A stretch of DNA of 64,000 bases from UBA5078 sp033721235 (GCA_033721235.1 JAWWAY010000006.1:102327-166326), one strand, 5' to 3'. Counted from the stretch's first letter, positions 26,644 through 36,061 are shown. A program made the numbers and translations. The notes: generated by a model from the sequence alone, not told the origin.

Positions 26644-27681
26644 ATGTACATGTTAGACATAGTTAAGCGTTTGCTTCAGGTGCGCGCTACGATTCGAGCT
26701 TTGGCTATTATCGCTCTTAGCTGCACGAGTATCGTAGCGGTTGACGCTCAAGAGAGACGCCAGGCACCAGTCGATGCCAAAGCCTATAGTATCAACCTAG
26801 AAGACGTGCCCTATCCTTATCCCGTTTCCTTTATCGATTTTGAATTGTATGAGCAGCCCGTTCGTATGGTTTATATGGATGTTGCCCCTACAGGCCCAGC
26901 CAATGGCAAGACTGTTGTGCTATTACATGGCATGAACTGGTATGCAGAGTATTGGGGTGAAACGATTGCGCTGCTTGCTGAGCAAGGTTATCGCGTTATC
27001 GCGCCAGACCAAATTGGCTTTGGTCGTTCTTCGAAGCCATTGATCCCTTATAGCTTGCACGACCACGTGACTAATACTAAGGCCATTCTCGATGAGTTAG
27101 GAGTCGAGAAAGCTGCGATCTTGGGGCACTCGATGGGTGGCGCAATAGCGACTCGCTTCGCGTTCTCTTTCCCCGCTATCACCACTCATCTAGTGTTGGT
27201 GAACCCCATTGCGATGGTGGATTCCAGACTGATGCGTAGTTGGTCGAGATTCCAGCAGTACTCGCCCGAGAATGATCGCCGCGATTACGAAGCTGTGCGT
27301 CGCAACATCGAACGCTATTTCTACAGTTATGATGATAAGTACGATCGCTACATCGACATCAATTATGGTTGGACATTGAGCTCCGAGTGGCCACGCTTAG
27401 CAACTGTACGAAGCTTAAATTCTCAGTGGTTGTATCAAGATACAATTGTCTATGATCGCCCTCATATACAGGCTAAGACATTGTTTCTTTCGGGTGCCGA
27501 GGATGGCAGATTCTTCCGTCAGCAGGCTGCGGATACTGTCGCCGATATTCCTAATGCGGAGCTAAACTTGATCGAAGAAGCGGGTCATATCCCATTCTTT
27601 GAGAAGCCGGATGAATTCTATCCTCCACTGATCGAATTCCTAGCGACTGAGCCGCTAGAAATGCCAGAAAGAAATCGATAG
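26644..27681 (+). CDS. Exported alpha/beta hydrolase
   Basis: The 345-residue protein has an N-terminal hydrophobic signal segment (about 17-37, ending VDAQ). The fold shows HGMNWYAEYW (oxyanion HG), the nucleophile elbow GHSMGG, an acid in SGAEDGRFF and the catalytic His in GHIPFFEKP. The family covers esterases, haloalkane or epoxide hydrolases and lactonases; the cap region (about 195-265, rich in Tyr and Asp) gives no substrate clue. AGGAG lies 6 bases before ATG 26644. It stands alone, ending at a strong bidirectional terminator. Confidence 0.85.
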   Translation: MYMLDIVKRLLQVRATIRALAIIALSCTSIVAVDAQERRQAPVDAKAYSINLEDVPYPYPVSFIDFELYEQPVRMVYMDVAPTGPANGKTVVLLHGMNWYAEYWGETIALLAEQGYRVIAPDQIGFGRSSKPLIPYSLHDHVTNTKAILDELGVEKAAILGHSMGGAIATRFAFSFPAITTHLVLVNPIAMVDSRLMRSWSRFQQYSPENDRRDYEAVRRNIERYFYSYDDKYDRYIDINYGWTLSSEWPRLATVRSLNSQWLYQDTIVYDRPHIQAKTLFLSGAEDGRFFRQQAADTVADIPNAELNLIEEAGHIPFFEKPDEFYPPLIEFLATEPLEMPERNR

Positions 27682-27706
27682 GTCGACAGCTAGTAAGACG
27701 CTGTAA

Positions 27707-27748
27707 TAAAAAATGCCGCGACCCACTAGAGGTCGCGGCATTTTTTTT
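27707..27748. terminator. Bidirectional rho-independent terminator
   Basis: A 12-bp perfect stem (27712-27723 with 27731-27742) with a 7-base loop is preceded by an A-run and followed by a T-run. It serves the hydrolase gene and the convergent molybdenum hydroxylase gene. Confidence 0.93.
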
Positions 27749-27765
27749 GGCGCGTTAACTATGAA

Positions 27766-29976
27766 TTATGCGCTTTGTTCCACAGGCGCTGGATTGAAGC
27801 GATAATTCTTCAGGGGCAGCTCACGCACACGCTGGCCGGTAAGAATGTAAAGCGCATTCGCTACAGCAGCAGCGATTGGAGGAGTGGCGGGTTCGCCTAA
27901 GCCGCCAACTGCCGCTCCTGATTCTACAGTCACCACGTCTATCTGAGGCGAGTCTTTGAGTCGAATCATTTCATAGTCGGTAAAATTGCTTTGCTCGACC
28001 TTACCGTCCTTGATGGTGATTTCGCCGTAGATAGCGGCGGTGAGGCCAAAAATAATACCGCTCTCTGCTTGGGAGATAACCGTATCAGGGTTTACAGAGC
28101 GTCCGCAGTCTACCGCGCAGGTCACGCGGTGCACTTGGACTTGCCCTGTTCTATCAATTGATACCTCTGCCACTTGCGCCACAATGCTGCCGAAGCTTTC
28201 CTGCAGTGCAATGCCCTGGGCATGACCCTCTGGCAGATTTTGGTTCCAGAGCGCTTTTTCGGCGGCGGCTCTCAGGACTGCGGCATGGCGTGGCTTGCTC
28301 GCGAGCATGGATAGGCGGAACTGATAGGGGTTTTGTCCGCTTTGGTGAGCCAGTTCATCCACAAACGACTCCATAAAGAAAGTGTGTTGTGAATGGGCAA
28401 CACTGCGCCATGCGCCGAAGCGAATATGCGTTGGGCTATCAGCATAAGCGATAGACTGATTGGGTATATCGTAAGGGGTATGAGCGGCTTCAGCCGGCTC
28501 ATTCTTACCAATATAGTAGTTCTGCCATGCAATCAAATTATTCTGTGCGTCGAAGCCGGCGCGGAATTGACTCGTCACCGCTGGGCGATAATAGTCCTGT
28601 TGCATATCATCTTCTCTGCTCCACAAAGTCTTCACGGGAACATCGAAATGCTGGGCAATTTTTGTGGCTTGCACAATTGTATCGGTCGTATTGGGAAGCC
28701 TTCGCCCAAATCCTCCGCCCAGATAGCATGAGTGTAGGGTGACATCGTTCTCGTCCATTTCTGCGACTGAGGCCACCTGGCCACGAATGCCAAGATTATC
28801 CTGTGTGCCTGTCCACACATCACACTTGCCATCGTGGAAATGGACGGTGCAGTTCATCGGTTCCATGGCTGCATGGGCTAGATAGGGCACCCTATAGCTC
28901 GCCTCGAAAACTTTCGCGGCGGAACTCAGGGCGGCTGGCGTGTCGCCAAGCTCTACGTCTTCGTTCACCTCACCTTTGAGCGCCTCGTCATACTGAGCGA
29001 AAATAGACTCGGTGGACACTGAATCGCTTTCGCTGGTTTCAAACTGGATGTCGAGGGCGGCAAGGGCTTGCTTGGCGCGCCAATAATTATCAGCAACAAC
29101 CGCTACGGCGTCTTCCAGCTCTACGACTTTCACTACGCCGCGGCGTCCGGAGACGGCCTCGCTGTTAACCGACAGTAATTTATTGCCAAATACCGGCGAT
29201 ATTTTTATCGCGGCATAGAGCAGCCCCTGGGGTTGCGCATCGATACCATATTGCGCGCTGCCGTCTACTTTCGCTGGTATATCGACGCGAGGAATCGATT
29301 TTCCCATGATAGTGAACTGTTCCGGTGTCTTTAGGGTGGGTTCGCTAGAGGGCTCGAACTGAGCGGCATCCGTAGCTAGTTCACCGTAGCTGAGTGAGCG
29401 ACCACTTGCTTCATGGTGGACATAGCTCAAGCTGGTGCTGAGTTCATTTTCGGCGACACCTAGGCGAGCCGCCGCGGCTTTAACAAGCATCTCTTTAGCG
29501 GCGGCGCCGGCAGATCTCATGCCGACCTCACCTGTAAAGCGCACCGAGCTACTGCCACCGGTGATTTGCATATTCATGATTTCGGCTACTTTCATGGTGG
29601 CCGATGAGGCTATGCCTTGCAGGAATCCCGGGATGCTAACGCCCATAGACTCAATAAAGCCTTTGACCAAAACGCCGTTTGCAAACAAGTCGGTGGCCGG
29701 CGCTTGTTCTACTTTTACTTTCGACCAGTCTGCATCCATTTCGTCAGCGGCCATCATGGGGAGCGCGGTATGCACTCCTTGTCCCATTTCAGAATGTGGG
29801 ACTATCACGGTGACTGTGTTGTCTGGGTCGATGCGCAGCCATGTGGTGAGATAGGGCTCCTGATTCGCATCATTGGCTAAACGGTGTTTGCTTGGGCGAG
29901 TGCTGGCGTAGCCAATTAGCAGGCCGCCACCGACGACGGTGGTACCAAGGAGAAAGCGACGTCTATTCATTTTCAT
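27766..29976 (-). CDS. Molybdopterin-binding subunit of a xanthine-dehydrogenase-family hydroxylase (IorB type)
   Basis: The 736-residue protein has an N-terminal twin-arginine signal (NRRRFLLGTT, then a glycine-rich hydrophobic stretch), so it is exported folded to the periplasm. It contains the molybdopterin cytosine dinucleotide-binding repeats of the isoquinoline 1-oxidoreductase beta type, including GGGFGRR and the active-site Glu in GLGEPATPP. These enzymes hydroxylate N-heterocycles or oxidise aldehydes. The small 2Fe-2S subunit is encoded 14 bp upstream. No third FAD subunit is present, as expected for the two-subunit, cytochrome-linked branch. AAGGAG lies 7 bases before the start. 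Confidence 0.92.
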   Translation of the reverse strand: MKMNRRRFLLGTTVVGGGLLIGYASTRPSKHRLANDANQEPYLTTWLRIDPDNTVTVIVPHSEMGQGVHTALPMMAADEMDADWSKVKVEQAPATDLFANGVLVKGFIESMGVSIPGFLQGIASSATMKVAEIMNMQITGGSSSVRFTGEVGMRSAGAAAKEMLVKAAAARLGVAENELSTSLSYVHHEASGRSLSYGELATDAAQFEPSSEPTLKTPEQFTIMGKSIPRVDIPAKVDGSAQYGIDAQPQGLLYAAIKISPVFGNKLLSVNSEAVSGRRGVVKVVELEDAVAVVADNYWRAKQALAALDIQFETSESDSVSTESIFAQYDEALKGEVNEDVELGDTPAALSSAAKVFEASYRVPYLAHAAMEPMNCTVHFHDGKCDVWTGTQDNLGIRGQVASVAEMDENDVTLHSCYLGGGFGRRLPNTTDTIVQATKIAQHFDVPVKTLWSREDDMQQDYYRPAVTSQFRAGFDAQNNLIAWQNYYIGKNEPAEAAHTPYDIPNQSIAYADSPTHIRFGAWRSVAHSQHTFFMESFVDELAHQSGQNPYQFRLSMLASKPRHAAVLRAAAEKALWNQNLPEGHAQGIALQESFGSIVAQVAEVSIDRTGQVQVHRVTCAVDCGRSVNPDTVISQAESGIIFGLTAAIYGEITIKDGKVEQSNFTDYEMIRLKDSPQIDVVTVESGAAVGGLGEPATPPIAAAVANALYILTGQRVRELPLKNYRFNPAPVEQSA

Positions 29977-29990
29977 AATTTTTCTCCTTA

Positions 29991-30449
29991 TTAGGCTGTA
30001 GTGGCTAGGGATTTAATGGCTGCTTTGACTCGCGGATACGTGCCGCAGCGACAGACATTACTAATGGAGTTGTCGATTTCGTCATCGCTGGGGTTGGGGT
30101 TGCTGGCCAGTAGCGACGAAACCGCCATTATCATGCCTGATTGACAGTAGCCGCATTGAGGCACCTGATGGTCTATCCATGCCTGTTGGACGGGCGTGAG
30201 CGCTTCGGCGGCATTAACGGCTAAGCCTTCGATAGTCGTAATCTCGGCACCCTCTACCGCGCTGACGGGAGTGACGCAGCTACGAACTGGCGTGCCGTTC
30301 ACATGGACTGTGCAGGCGCCACATGCGGCTATGCCGCAGCCAAATTTTGTGCCGGTGAGGCCTAATTCATCTCGAAGAGCCCAAAGTAAGGGCATATCAT
30401 CTTCGATATCCAACTGTTGATCTGTACCATTTACGCGAAAGCGGGCCAT
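29991..30449 (-). CDS. Two 2Fe-2S cluster small subunit of the molybdenum hydroxylase (IorA type)
   Basis: The 152-residue protein has a plant-type ferredoxin fold with GCGIAACGACTV cysteines, and a C-terminal helical domain with the second cluster (QCGYCQSGMIM and NVCRCGTYPRV). It passes electrons from the molybdenum centre in the large subunit encoded next. It has no signal of its own and would be carried out by the Tat signal of the large subunit. I place the start at 30449, where GGAGAG precedes MARFRVNG; the frame is open 12 codons further up, but those residues are not family-like. Confidence 0.93.
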   Translation of the reverse strand: MARFRVNGTDQQLDIEDDMPLLWALRDELGLTGTKFGCGIAACGACTVHVNGTPVRSCVTPVSAVEGAEITTIEGLAVNAAEALTPVQQAWIDHQVPQCGYCQSGMIMAVSSLLASNPNPSDDEIDNSISNVCRCGTYPRVKAAIKSLATTA

Positions 30450-30655
30450 GAGGACTCTCCTAATACTTGGTTTTAAACTCGGCAATATTTTTATCGGAAT
30501 GTGCTTGAGTAGTTGATTGCGAGCATATAGCAGTTAGCTGGCGGCAGCAAATAGACAGGGCTGTCGGATTAGTCGATAGAGTTACGGATTTCTGCAAATT
30601 TTAAGAATCAGTCACAATAAAGTCCTAAATCGAACACATGGGGTCGAATTTATCG

Positions 30656-30683
30656 TTGACTCGATTGAGATAAAGGCGACAAT
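30656..30683 (+). promoter_or_regulatory. Candidate sigma-70 promoter for the small lipoprotein gene
   Basis: TTGACT (30656-30661) and GACAAT (30678-30683) are separated by 16 bp, 63 bases before the lipoprotein ATG. The -10 matches only 4 of 6 consensus bases. Confidence 0.35.
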
Positions 30684-30746
30684 AGGTCAGCGTTATTTAT
30701 ATCTAATAATGCTCTGTCACTTAAAAGAATATTGAAAGGGGAAAAC

Positions 30747-31112
30747 ATGAAAAGATTATCCTTAGGCTCCATTATCGTTGCCGCAACTTTGTTTCTAGCG
30801 GCCTGTGCATCGGCGCCTTCTAACCCTGCCGTCGGGATGTGGGATATTTCTATGGATACGCCTGTAGGCGTTATGCAAGCTAACCTAGAGATTACGCCAG
30901 ATCTAATGGGCACTATGTCTTCAAACGATCTAGGCTCAACGCCTCTAGATAACGTGACTGCAATGGATGGAAGCTTAAGCTTCTCTGCGACCATAGACGC
31001 GCAAGGTCAAATGTTGACGCTAAACTTCACTGGTACTGTCGAGGGCGATACGCTTGATGGCAGCTTCGGCTCCGACTTCGGTGCTATTCAAGTAAGCGGA
31101 ACGCGCCAATAA
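30747..31112 (+). CDS. Small lipoprotein with a beta-rich domain
   Basis: The 121-residue protein has a lipobox LAAC at the end of a short signal sequence, so it is predicted to be acylated on that cysteine. The mature part is hydrophilic and beta-rich (GMWDISMDTPVGVMQANLEI, then alternating GTVEGDTLDGSFGSD strands), similar in layout to small lipocalin-like solute proteins. I do not recognise a named family. The start at 30747 is preceded by AAAGGGGA. It stands alone with its own terminator, between the molybdenum hydroxylase genes and a convergent flavoprotein gene. Confidence 0.75.
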   Translation: MKRLSLGSIIVAATLFLAACASAPSNPAVGMWDISMDTPVGVMQANLEITPDLMGTMSSNDLGSTPLDNVTAMDGSLSFSATIDAQGQMLTLNFTGTVEGDTLDGSFGSDFGAIQVSGTRQ

Positions 31113-31130
31113 TAAGCTCTAGCTAGCTTT

Positions 31131-31168
31131 AAAAAGGCGGTTGCAGCGAAAGTTGCACCGCCTTTTTT
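31131..31168. terminator. Rho-independent terminator between convergent genes
   Basis: The GC-rich stem GGCGG/CCGCC is extended by TGCA/TGCA past one bulged T (31141). Five A precede it and six T follow it. It can end the lipoprotein gene and the leftward flavoprotein gene. Confidence 0.85.
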
Positions 31169-31181
31169 ATTGGCTGAGATT

Positions 31182-32837
31182 CTAGAACTCCTCGGCAGAG
31201 GCTAATTCCCAATCTTTCTTGTAATGCTCTGGGATGCTATTGGTCAGCAGCTGTCCGTCGCTAAGGGGGGCGTAAATCTGGTCGAAATTGAGCAGTTGAT
31301 TGTCGACTCTCTTGAATAGGTCTTGAGCCTTTATTTTGGCTGGGTCGTCATAGCCAAGCGCGCCGCAGAGTTCTAAGAAAGCATGCACTGTGCCGCGATG
31401 GTAATTGTAAACACGAAGCGATTTGCTCTCTATGTCGACGGCCTTCCCTAAAACTGGGTCTTGCGTAGCAACTCCAGTGGGGCAGCGGTTGGTATTACAC
31501 GACTTGGATTGTACGCAGCCTAAGGCAAGCATCATCGATCGTGCTGCATTAACTGAATCGGCGCCGACAGCGATCTTGCACATCAAATCAAAGCCTGTGG
31601 CCGTCATTCCTGCGCTGATGATTTTGATCTTTTGTCTTAGTCCTGCGCCTTTAAGTGCTTGATTGACGAAATAGGTGGCTTCTAGACATGGCATGCCTAA
31701 GCGATTTGAAAACTCCACCGGTGCCGCACCCGTGCCGCCTTCGGCACCATCGACAGTGATGAAGTCCGGCAATATGCCAGTCTCAAGTATGGCTTTTAGA
31801 ATGCTAAAAAACTCAGACTTACGACCTATGCATAGTTTGAAACCCACGGGCTTGCCGCCACTGAGCTCGCGTAATTTGGCGATAAAGTGCAGCATTTCGA
31901 TGGGGGTGCTGAACTCGGGATGATTGGCGGGTGAGGCCACAGTTTTCCCAATCTCTACATGGCGTATCCGCGCAATTTCGGCCGTCACCTTCTCTCCGGG
32001 TAAAACGCCTCCATGGGAAGGTTTTGCGCCCTGGGAGAGTTTGAGCTCTATTAGTTTTACCGCCTTCTCTTTGGCTTTCTCGGCATAGGCATCTGGATTG
32101 AAGCTGCCATCTAAATGGCGGCAGCCGAAATAGCCTGTGCCTATTTGCCATACGAGGTCGCCGCCGTGTTGTCGGTGGTAGTCGCTGATGCTGCCCTCTC
32201 CGGTATTGTGGGCAAACTTGCCCATAGCGGCTGCCTTATTAAGAGCCGCAATAGCATTGGCGCTAAGGGCTCCGAAGCTCATGCCCGATATATTGAGCAA
32301 GGAGGCGCTATAGGGTTTGTCACACTGGGGGCCACCAATAGTCACCCGAGTATGTTTTGCGTCTACCGTTGTGGCCTTTATGGAGTGGAAAACGGTGAGG
32401 TAGCCTTGAGCCATAAGGTCTCGCTCGGTGCCAAACGGGAGCGTGTCGTTCAAGTTCTTTGCGCGTCGGTAAACCAAATCTCTGGTTTCCCGGTTAAAGG
32501 GCGCTTCCTCTAAGTTGCTAGCGATAAAGTACTGGCGGATCTCAGGGCGAAAATGCTCGAAGAGATAGCGCAGATTGGCAAAGACCGGGTAGTTCTTGCG
32601 CAGATTGCTTTCGCTAAAATACAGGTCGTGGATACCGGTTGCCAGAAATAATACTGCCAGTAGGAAAACGCCTAGGGAAAGAGGTTGTGCGAGAAGAGCG
32701 CTTGGGGCAATAGACCAGTGAGTCTTCGTAAATAATAAGTAATAGCTTGATGGCACCCAGATCAGGCTGGCTAACCAAAAAAAACGGGCAACGGGTGTCA
32801 TATGCTTTCCCAGTACGGTTACGTGCAATGACGCCAT
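31182..32837 (-). CDS. FMN-binding glutamate-synthase-family membrane-associated protein
   Basis: The 551-residue protein has two hydrophobic helices in its first 70 residues and then the glutamate synthase central FMN barrel (about 150-530): GTGEGSIS, GAKPSHGGVLPG, DGAEGGTGAAP, and the 3Fe-4S cysteines in CVQSKSCNTNRCPTG. There is no amidotransferase domain, so it is not an ordinary GltB. Such stand-alone proteins are common in bacteria and of uncertain reaction. The start at 32837 lacks a clear ribosome site. An in-frame ATG at 32801, preceded by GGGAAAG, is a realistic alternative and would keep both helices. Confidence 0.85.
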   Translation of the reverse strand: MASLHVTVLGKHMTPVARFFWLASLIWVPSSYYLLFTKTHWSIAPSALLAQPLSLGVFLLAVLFLATGIHDLYFSESNLRKNYPVFANLRYLFEHFRPEIRQYFIASNLEEAPFNRETRDLVYRRAKNLNDTLPFGTERDLMAQGYLTVFHSIKATTVDAKHTRVTIGGPQCDKPYSASLLNISGMSFGALSANAIAALNKAAAMGKFAHNTGEGSISDYHRQHGGDLVWQIGTGYFGCRHLDGSFNPDAYAEKAKEKAVKLIELKLSQGAKPSHGGVLPGEKVTAEIARIRHVEIGKTVASPANHPEFSTPIEMLHFIAKLRELSGGKPVGFKLCIGRKSEFFSILKAILETGILPDFITVDGAEGGTGAAPVEFSNRLGMPCLEATYFVNQALKGAGLRQKIKIISAGMTATGFDLMCKIAVGADSVNAARSMMLALGCVQSKSCNTNRCPTGVATQDPVLGKAVDIESKSLRVYNYHRGTVHAFLELCGALGYDDPAKIKAQDLFKRVDNQLLNFDQIYAPLSDGQLLTNSIPEHYKKDWELASAEEF

Positions 32838-32884
32838 GTTGCCCGATTCGGCTTGCTCAAATCAAGCGCTGATAAGCTCTGGTT

Positions 32885-33595
32885 CTACAGGCGTAGTAAT
32901 AGAGTTACCGATGTCTCTGTATCTGTTTTCTTGCGACCAAAAGGGACTTCAGTTTGGTGCTTCACTTTAAAGGCGAATTTCATGGAAAGGTTTTCCATGA
33001 TGTCCGATTGAATAGAACTCTCTGAGCGAGCAATGCTTGATTCATCCCCAGATTCAATACTGAACTTTTGAATGAAAAGAGCGTTGTCAGATACATTCCA
33101 GTTTAACTCGGTGGCGGCACGAATAATCGCTTCGGTGAAATCGCCAGTGTCCGATCTGGAGGTTCTAGCACCGGCACCCACTGTGTATTCCCAGTGTAGG
33201 TTCTCGATGTCGTTAAGCAGGCTGCGACCGTAACTGAGTGTGAGATCCGTTTGGCTATCGTAGCCGCTGAAACGATCGTCTTCGTGAGCCAGCCGAGTCT
33301 CAACAAAACTCACTTCACTTAAGTCGTAATCAGCTTTGACAACTGTGTACAATCGTTGGGCGGTAAGCTGATCGTTTTTCGAAGAGCGAAAACCCTCCAA
33401 GGATAAACCATATTCCCAGCGATCGCGTTCCCAGTCGATCTCCCCTCTAAACTTAATGTTTTCCTCTTCGGTGTTGCCAGAGGTGAAAATGGCGCCTAGC
33501 TCGATCTCGCTGCTAATGTCGCTTTGAGCATTTGCCATGCTGAAACTAAGAATTAAGCTGGCGCATGCGCTAGCGCGTAAGAGTTTGTGAATCAT
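32885..33595 (-). CDS. DUF481 / YdiY-type outer-membrane protein
   Basis: The 236-residue protein has a signal peptide ending MANAQ. Its beta-barrel-like remainder opens with SSEIELGAIFTSGNTEEENIKFRGEIDWERDRWEY, shown here only by the short keys GAIFTSGNTE and WERDRWEYGL, which are typical of the DUF481 family (putative salt-induced outer-membrane proteins). The last strand ends in aromatic/aliphatic alternation (SVTLLLRL), as barrel proteins do. Function is unknown. It is divergent from the sixA-like gene across 237 bp. Confidence 0.8.
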   Translation of the reverse strand: MIHKLLRASACASLILSFSMANAQSDISSEIELGAIFTSGNTEEENIKFRGEIDWERDRWEYGLSLEGFRSSKNDQLTAQRLYTVVKADYDLSEVSFVETRLAHEDDRFSGYDSQTDLTLSYGRSLLNDIENLHWEYTVGAGARTSRSDTGDFTEAIIRAATELNWNVSDNALFIQKFSIESGDESSIARSESSIQSDIMENLSMKFAFKVKHQTEVPFGRKKTDTETSVTLLLRL

Positions 33596-33832
33596 GTGAA
33601 TAAGTGTCCTTATTGCTTAGGGCAGGTATTGTGAGGGCGTATTTTAGCGCCTCTCACTCCATATGGCTAACTCCCATGTTCTCGAACTGCTTGCGTGCAG
33701 CAGTGCAGCGAAATTTTGAGTTTTCTCGGTGATTTTGATTGTTGTCAGCAGGCATTGACGTAGAATAGGGCAGACAGCGATTTATCTTGAGAGTGGGTGT
33801 AATAGCCTTCGAATTGGAAATTCTCGTTATCT

Positions 33833-34324
33833 ATGAAAAAACTGTATTTGTTGCGACACGCTAAGGCTGCTTTAGGTGCTGTAAATATTAAAGACTACGA
33901 TCGCCCTCTGAACGAAAGAGGCTTAAGTGACGCCAGGATGATGGCGCAGCGGCTCAAGTCTTTAGGTGCGACACTCGATCTGATTGTCAGTAGTCCTGCC
34001 CTAAGGGCAATGACGACGGCCAAAATAGTAGCCGAAGTGTTTGATAAAACAGTTGATGAAGTGCAGTTGGATAGGCAAATCTATTTGGCTGGTAGTCCAA
34101 AATTAATGCAGGTGGTGAGCTATTTTGATGAGGCAGCCGATAGCGCTATGCTGGTCGCCCATAACCCTGCCTTAACAGATCTAAGCCATGTATTGGCTAA
34201 TTCTGGCATTGATAATATCCCCACCGCAGGCTTAGTTAGTATCGAAATACCGGTCGATACTTGGCTGGAAGTCGGAGAAGGCGATGGGAAGGTAGTCGCC
34301 TTTGACTTTCCAAAGAGTCATTAG
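33833..34324 (+). CDS. sixA: SixA-type phosphohistidine phosphatase
   Basis: The 163-residue histidine phosphatase has the nucleophile motif LYLLRHAKAA at residues 3-12, the second arginine in SSPALRAMTTA and a conserved VAHNPALTDL histidine. The small size and lack of a cap match SixA, which removes phosphate from histidine-containing phosphotransfer proteins or, in E. coli, from the nitrogen PTS protein NPr. The gene lies directly upstream of the chaN-like gene (stop and next ATG 7 bp apart), so the two are probably transcribed together. No phosphotransfer partner is adjacent. Confidence 0.85.
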   Translation: MKKLYLLRHAKAALGAVNIKDYDRPLNERGLSDARMMAQRLKSLGATLDLIVSSPALRAMTTAKIVAEVFDKTVDEVQLDRQIYLAGSPKLMQVVSYFDEAADSAMLVAHNPALTDLSHVLANSGIDNIPTAGLVSIEIPVDTWLEVGEGDGKVVAFDFPKSH

Positions 34325-34331
34325 TCTAACA

Positions 34332-35252
34332 ATGAAAAAGTCTCGACTGCTGTTGCAAACAGCGCTTGTATTTGGGCTTAGCGCCTGCGCTTCGTCAAGC
34401 AGTCATTGGCAATCCCCCCTATATGCAGATCATCCATTGGTAGGACGCATCTGGAGCACCTCGACTGCTCAGTTTATTTCCTCCGAGCGTTTAATCACCG
34501 AGCTTTCAAGCAGTTCTATAGTCTTACTGGGCGAGAAGCACGATAACGCAGACCATCACCGCTTACAGCGAGAAGTATTGTCGCAGCTGCATAAGGAGAC
34601 TGGGCTTTCCGTTGTGAGCTTCGAGATGATGGATCGTTCGCAAAGTGAGCTCTTGCTGGATGGCGAAAACCTTTCTCAGTTAAATTCTGATCAGCTCTTA
34701 GAGTACCTGCAATGGGATGTGAAAGGCTGGAACTGGAGCTTCTATGGTCCTCTAATTCTTGATGTGCTCGCTATGGGGGCAGAACTAAGGGCGGCTAATA
34801 TTGATTCAGCCACGCTTGGCGAAGTCTATGCCGGTGGCGGTCCAGCTGGGCTCGAGAACTACTTGGGCTCCAAGCAGATGGAGCAGCTAAAAGCCGAAGT
34901 GGATCAAAGCCATTGTTCGCTACTGCCTGCGAGCCAAGTCCCTGCGATGGCGAGAGTGCAGCAAAGCCGAGATTTGAGTATGGCCCAAAGCTTGGAAGGT
35001 GAAGAGGCGGGGCTAAAAGTTCTTGTCGCTGGGAATTTCCATGTGCGCAAGGACTTAGGGGTACCGCGATATCTCGTTCATAGTTCTGAGCGGGTGACAT
35101 CTCTGGCTTTTATTGAGGTATTGCCACCTGCATCGTTTACGGACAGCTCCGCTTACTTGGCGCAATATGAGGACGGCCTGCCTTATGACTATGTTTGGTT
35201 TACGCCCGCTCAGACTAGTGAGGATTATTGCGATAGCCTGCGCTTACGCTAA
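34332..35252 (+). CDS. ChaN-family haem-regulated lipoprotein
   Basis: The 306-residue protein has a lipobox LSAC ending a short signal sequence. The ChaN-type domain follows, with LLGEKHDNADHH and a C-terminal LVAGNFHVRKDLGVPRYL. ChaN-like proteins bind haem and have been linked to iron uptake in Campylobacter. The usual motif in this position reads GxGHxR, and here it is GNFHVR, still with the His and Arg. The start at 34332 gives a proper lipoprotein signal; the frame extends upstream into sixA but those residues spoil it. The end overlaps the convergent DUF4159 gene by 4 bp. Confidence 0.82.
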   Translation: MKKSRLLLQTALVFGLSACASSSSHWQSPLYADHPLVGRIWSTSTAQFISSERLITELSSSSIVLLGEKHDNADHHRLQREVLSQLHKETGLSVVSFEMMDRSQSELLLDGENLSQLNSDQLLEYLQWDVKGWNWSFYGPLILDVLAMGAELRAANIDSATLGEVYAGGGPAGLENYLGSKQMEQLKAEVDQSHCSLLPASQVPAMARVQQSRDLSMAQSLEGEEAGLKVLVAGNFHVRKDLGVPRYLVHSSERVTSLAFIEVLPPASFTDSSAYLAQYEDGLPYDYVWFTPAQTSEDYCDSLRLR

Positions 35253-36061
35253 TGAGTGAGCGAGTAAATCAGGTAGTTAATGCCTAGTTGATAGGCAAGA
35301 TTGGCATAGCGGGTTGGGTAGCGCGGATCATAGGTGTGCTCCCAGCCGTCGCCCATATCGGAATTCCAGTTAATTAATACCATTACGCGGCCCTGATCAT
35401 CCATGATGGCATGGTTGCTGGGACGATCGACATCCTGCTCGGGCAAATTCTCGGGATTGCCGATAACCGGAATCATTTGCGGGCCATCGATATCGTAGTA
35501 ATTGTGGAAAATTTCGTGATCGGGGCGTAGCTCTACAATTTCCCTATCGGGAAAAACGTCGGTAAATGCGCGATAAAAATTATCCCACTGCCTAGTGCCC
35601 CAGAAATCGTCAATGAGTAAGAAGCCGCCGCGTAATAAATACTCTCGCATATTATTGGCTTCCAGTGGGCTGAACATGGGGCCGCCGCTGCGCCCCATCT
35701 CCAATGCGTATAGAAATGGGTAGTCGAAAATACGTTCATCGTCGAAGCGCAATACGATGGGCTCGCTCATCACCCTAACGTTTGTGAGCCGGGAGACGCC
35801 GCGCAAGAAGTTCGAATCGGCGCTAGGGAAGTCGGTGCGCCAGGTTCCAAAGCCGAAACCATCATTGTAGTAGTTGTCGTACTGCAGTCGAACGAAGGCG
35901 AATTCGCCAGCAATATCCTGCTCGCCAATGCCGAGGTCGGCGGGAAGCGCTAGAGGTTGGGCCAAGGCTTTCATGCAGGCTAGCGTGGTGATCGCCCATA
36001 GCATCACAGTGCTCATGAGTTTGCGCATGAATGCCTGCTTGAACCGAGTGTGTTTGAACAT
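35249..36061 (-). CDS. DUF4159-domain exported protein
   Basis: The protein of up to 270 residues has a hydrophobic signal segment ending CMKALAQ. The mature part is the DUF4159 domain: FAFVRLQYDNYYNDGFGFGTWRTDFP at its start (key residues YDNYY and WRTDFP), then GGFLLIDDFWG and a closing RYANLAYQLGINYL. The fold resembles glutamine-amidotransferase-like modules often seen near MoxR/VWA systems, but none is near here. Two starts are possible: ATG 36061 without a ribosome site, or ATG 36028 with AGG 6 bases upstream and a cleaner signal peptide, which I prefer by a small margin. Function is unknown. Confidence 0.8.
   Translation of the reverse strand: MFKHTRFKQAFMRKLMSTVMLWAITTLACMKALAQPLALPADLGIGEQDIAGEFAFVRLQYDNYYNDGFGFGTWRTDFPSADSNFLRGVSRLTNVRVMSEPIVLRFDDERIFDYPFLYALEMGRSGGPMFSPLEANNMREYLLRGGFLLIDDFWGTRQWDNFYRAFTDVFPDREIVELRPDHEIFHNYYDIDGPQMIPVIGNPENLPEQDVDRPSNHAIMDDQGRVMVLINWNSDMGDGWEHTYDPRYPTRYANLAYQLGINYLIYSLTH

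Noticed and set aside
31182..32837. Canonical glutamate synthase large subunit
   Set aside because: It has no amidotransferase domain, is about one third of the length of GltB and carries two N-terminal membrane helices.
32885..33595. Porin or TonB-type transporter
   Set aside because: The opening GAIFTSGNTE pattern and the length fit DUF481, not a porin or receptor.
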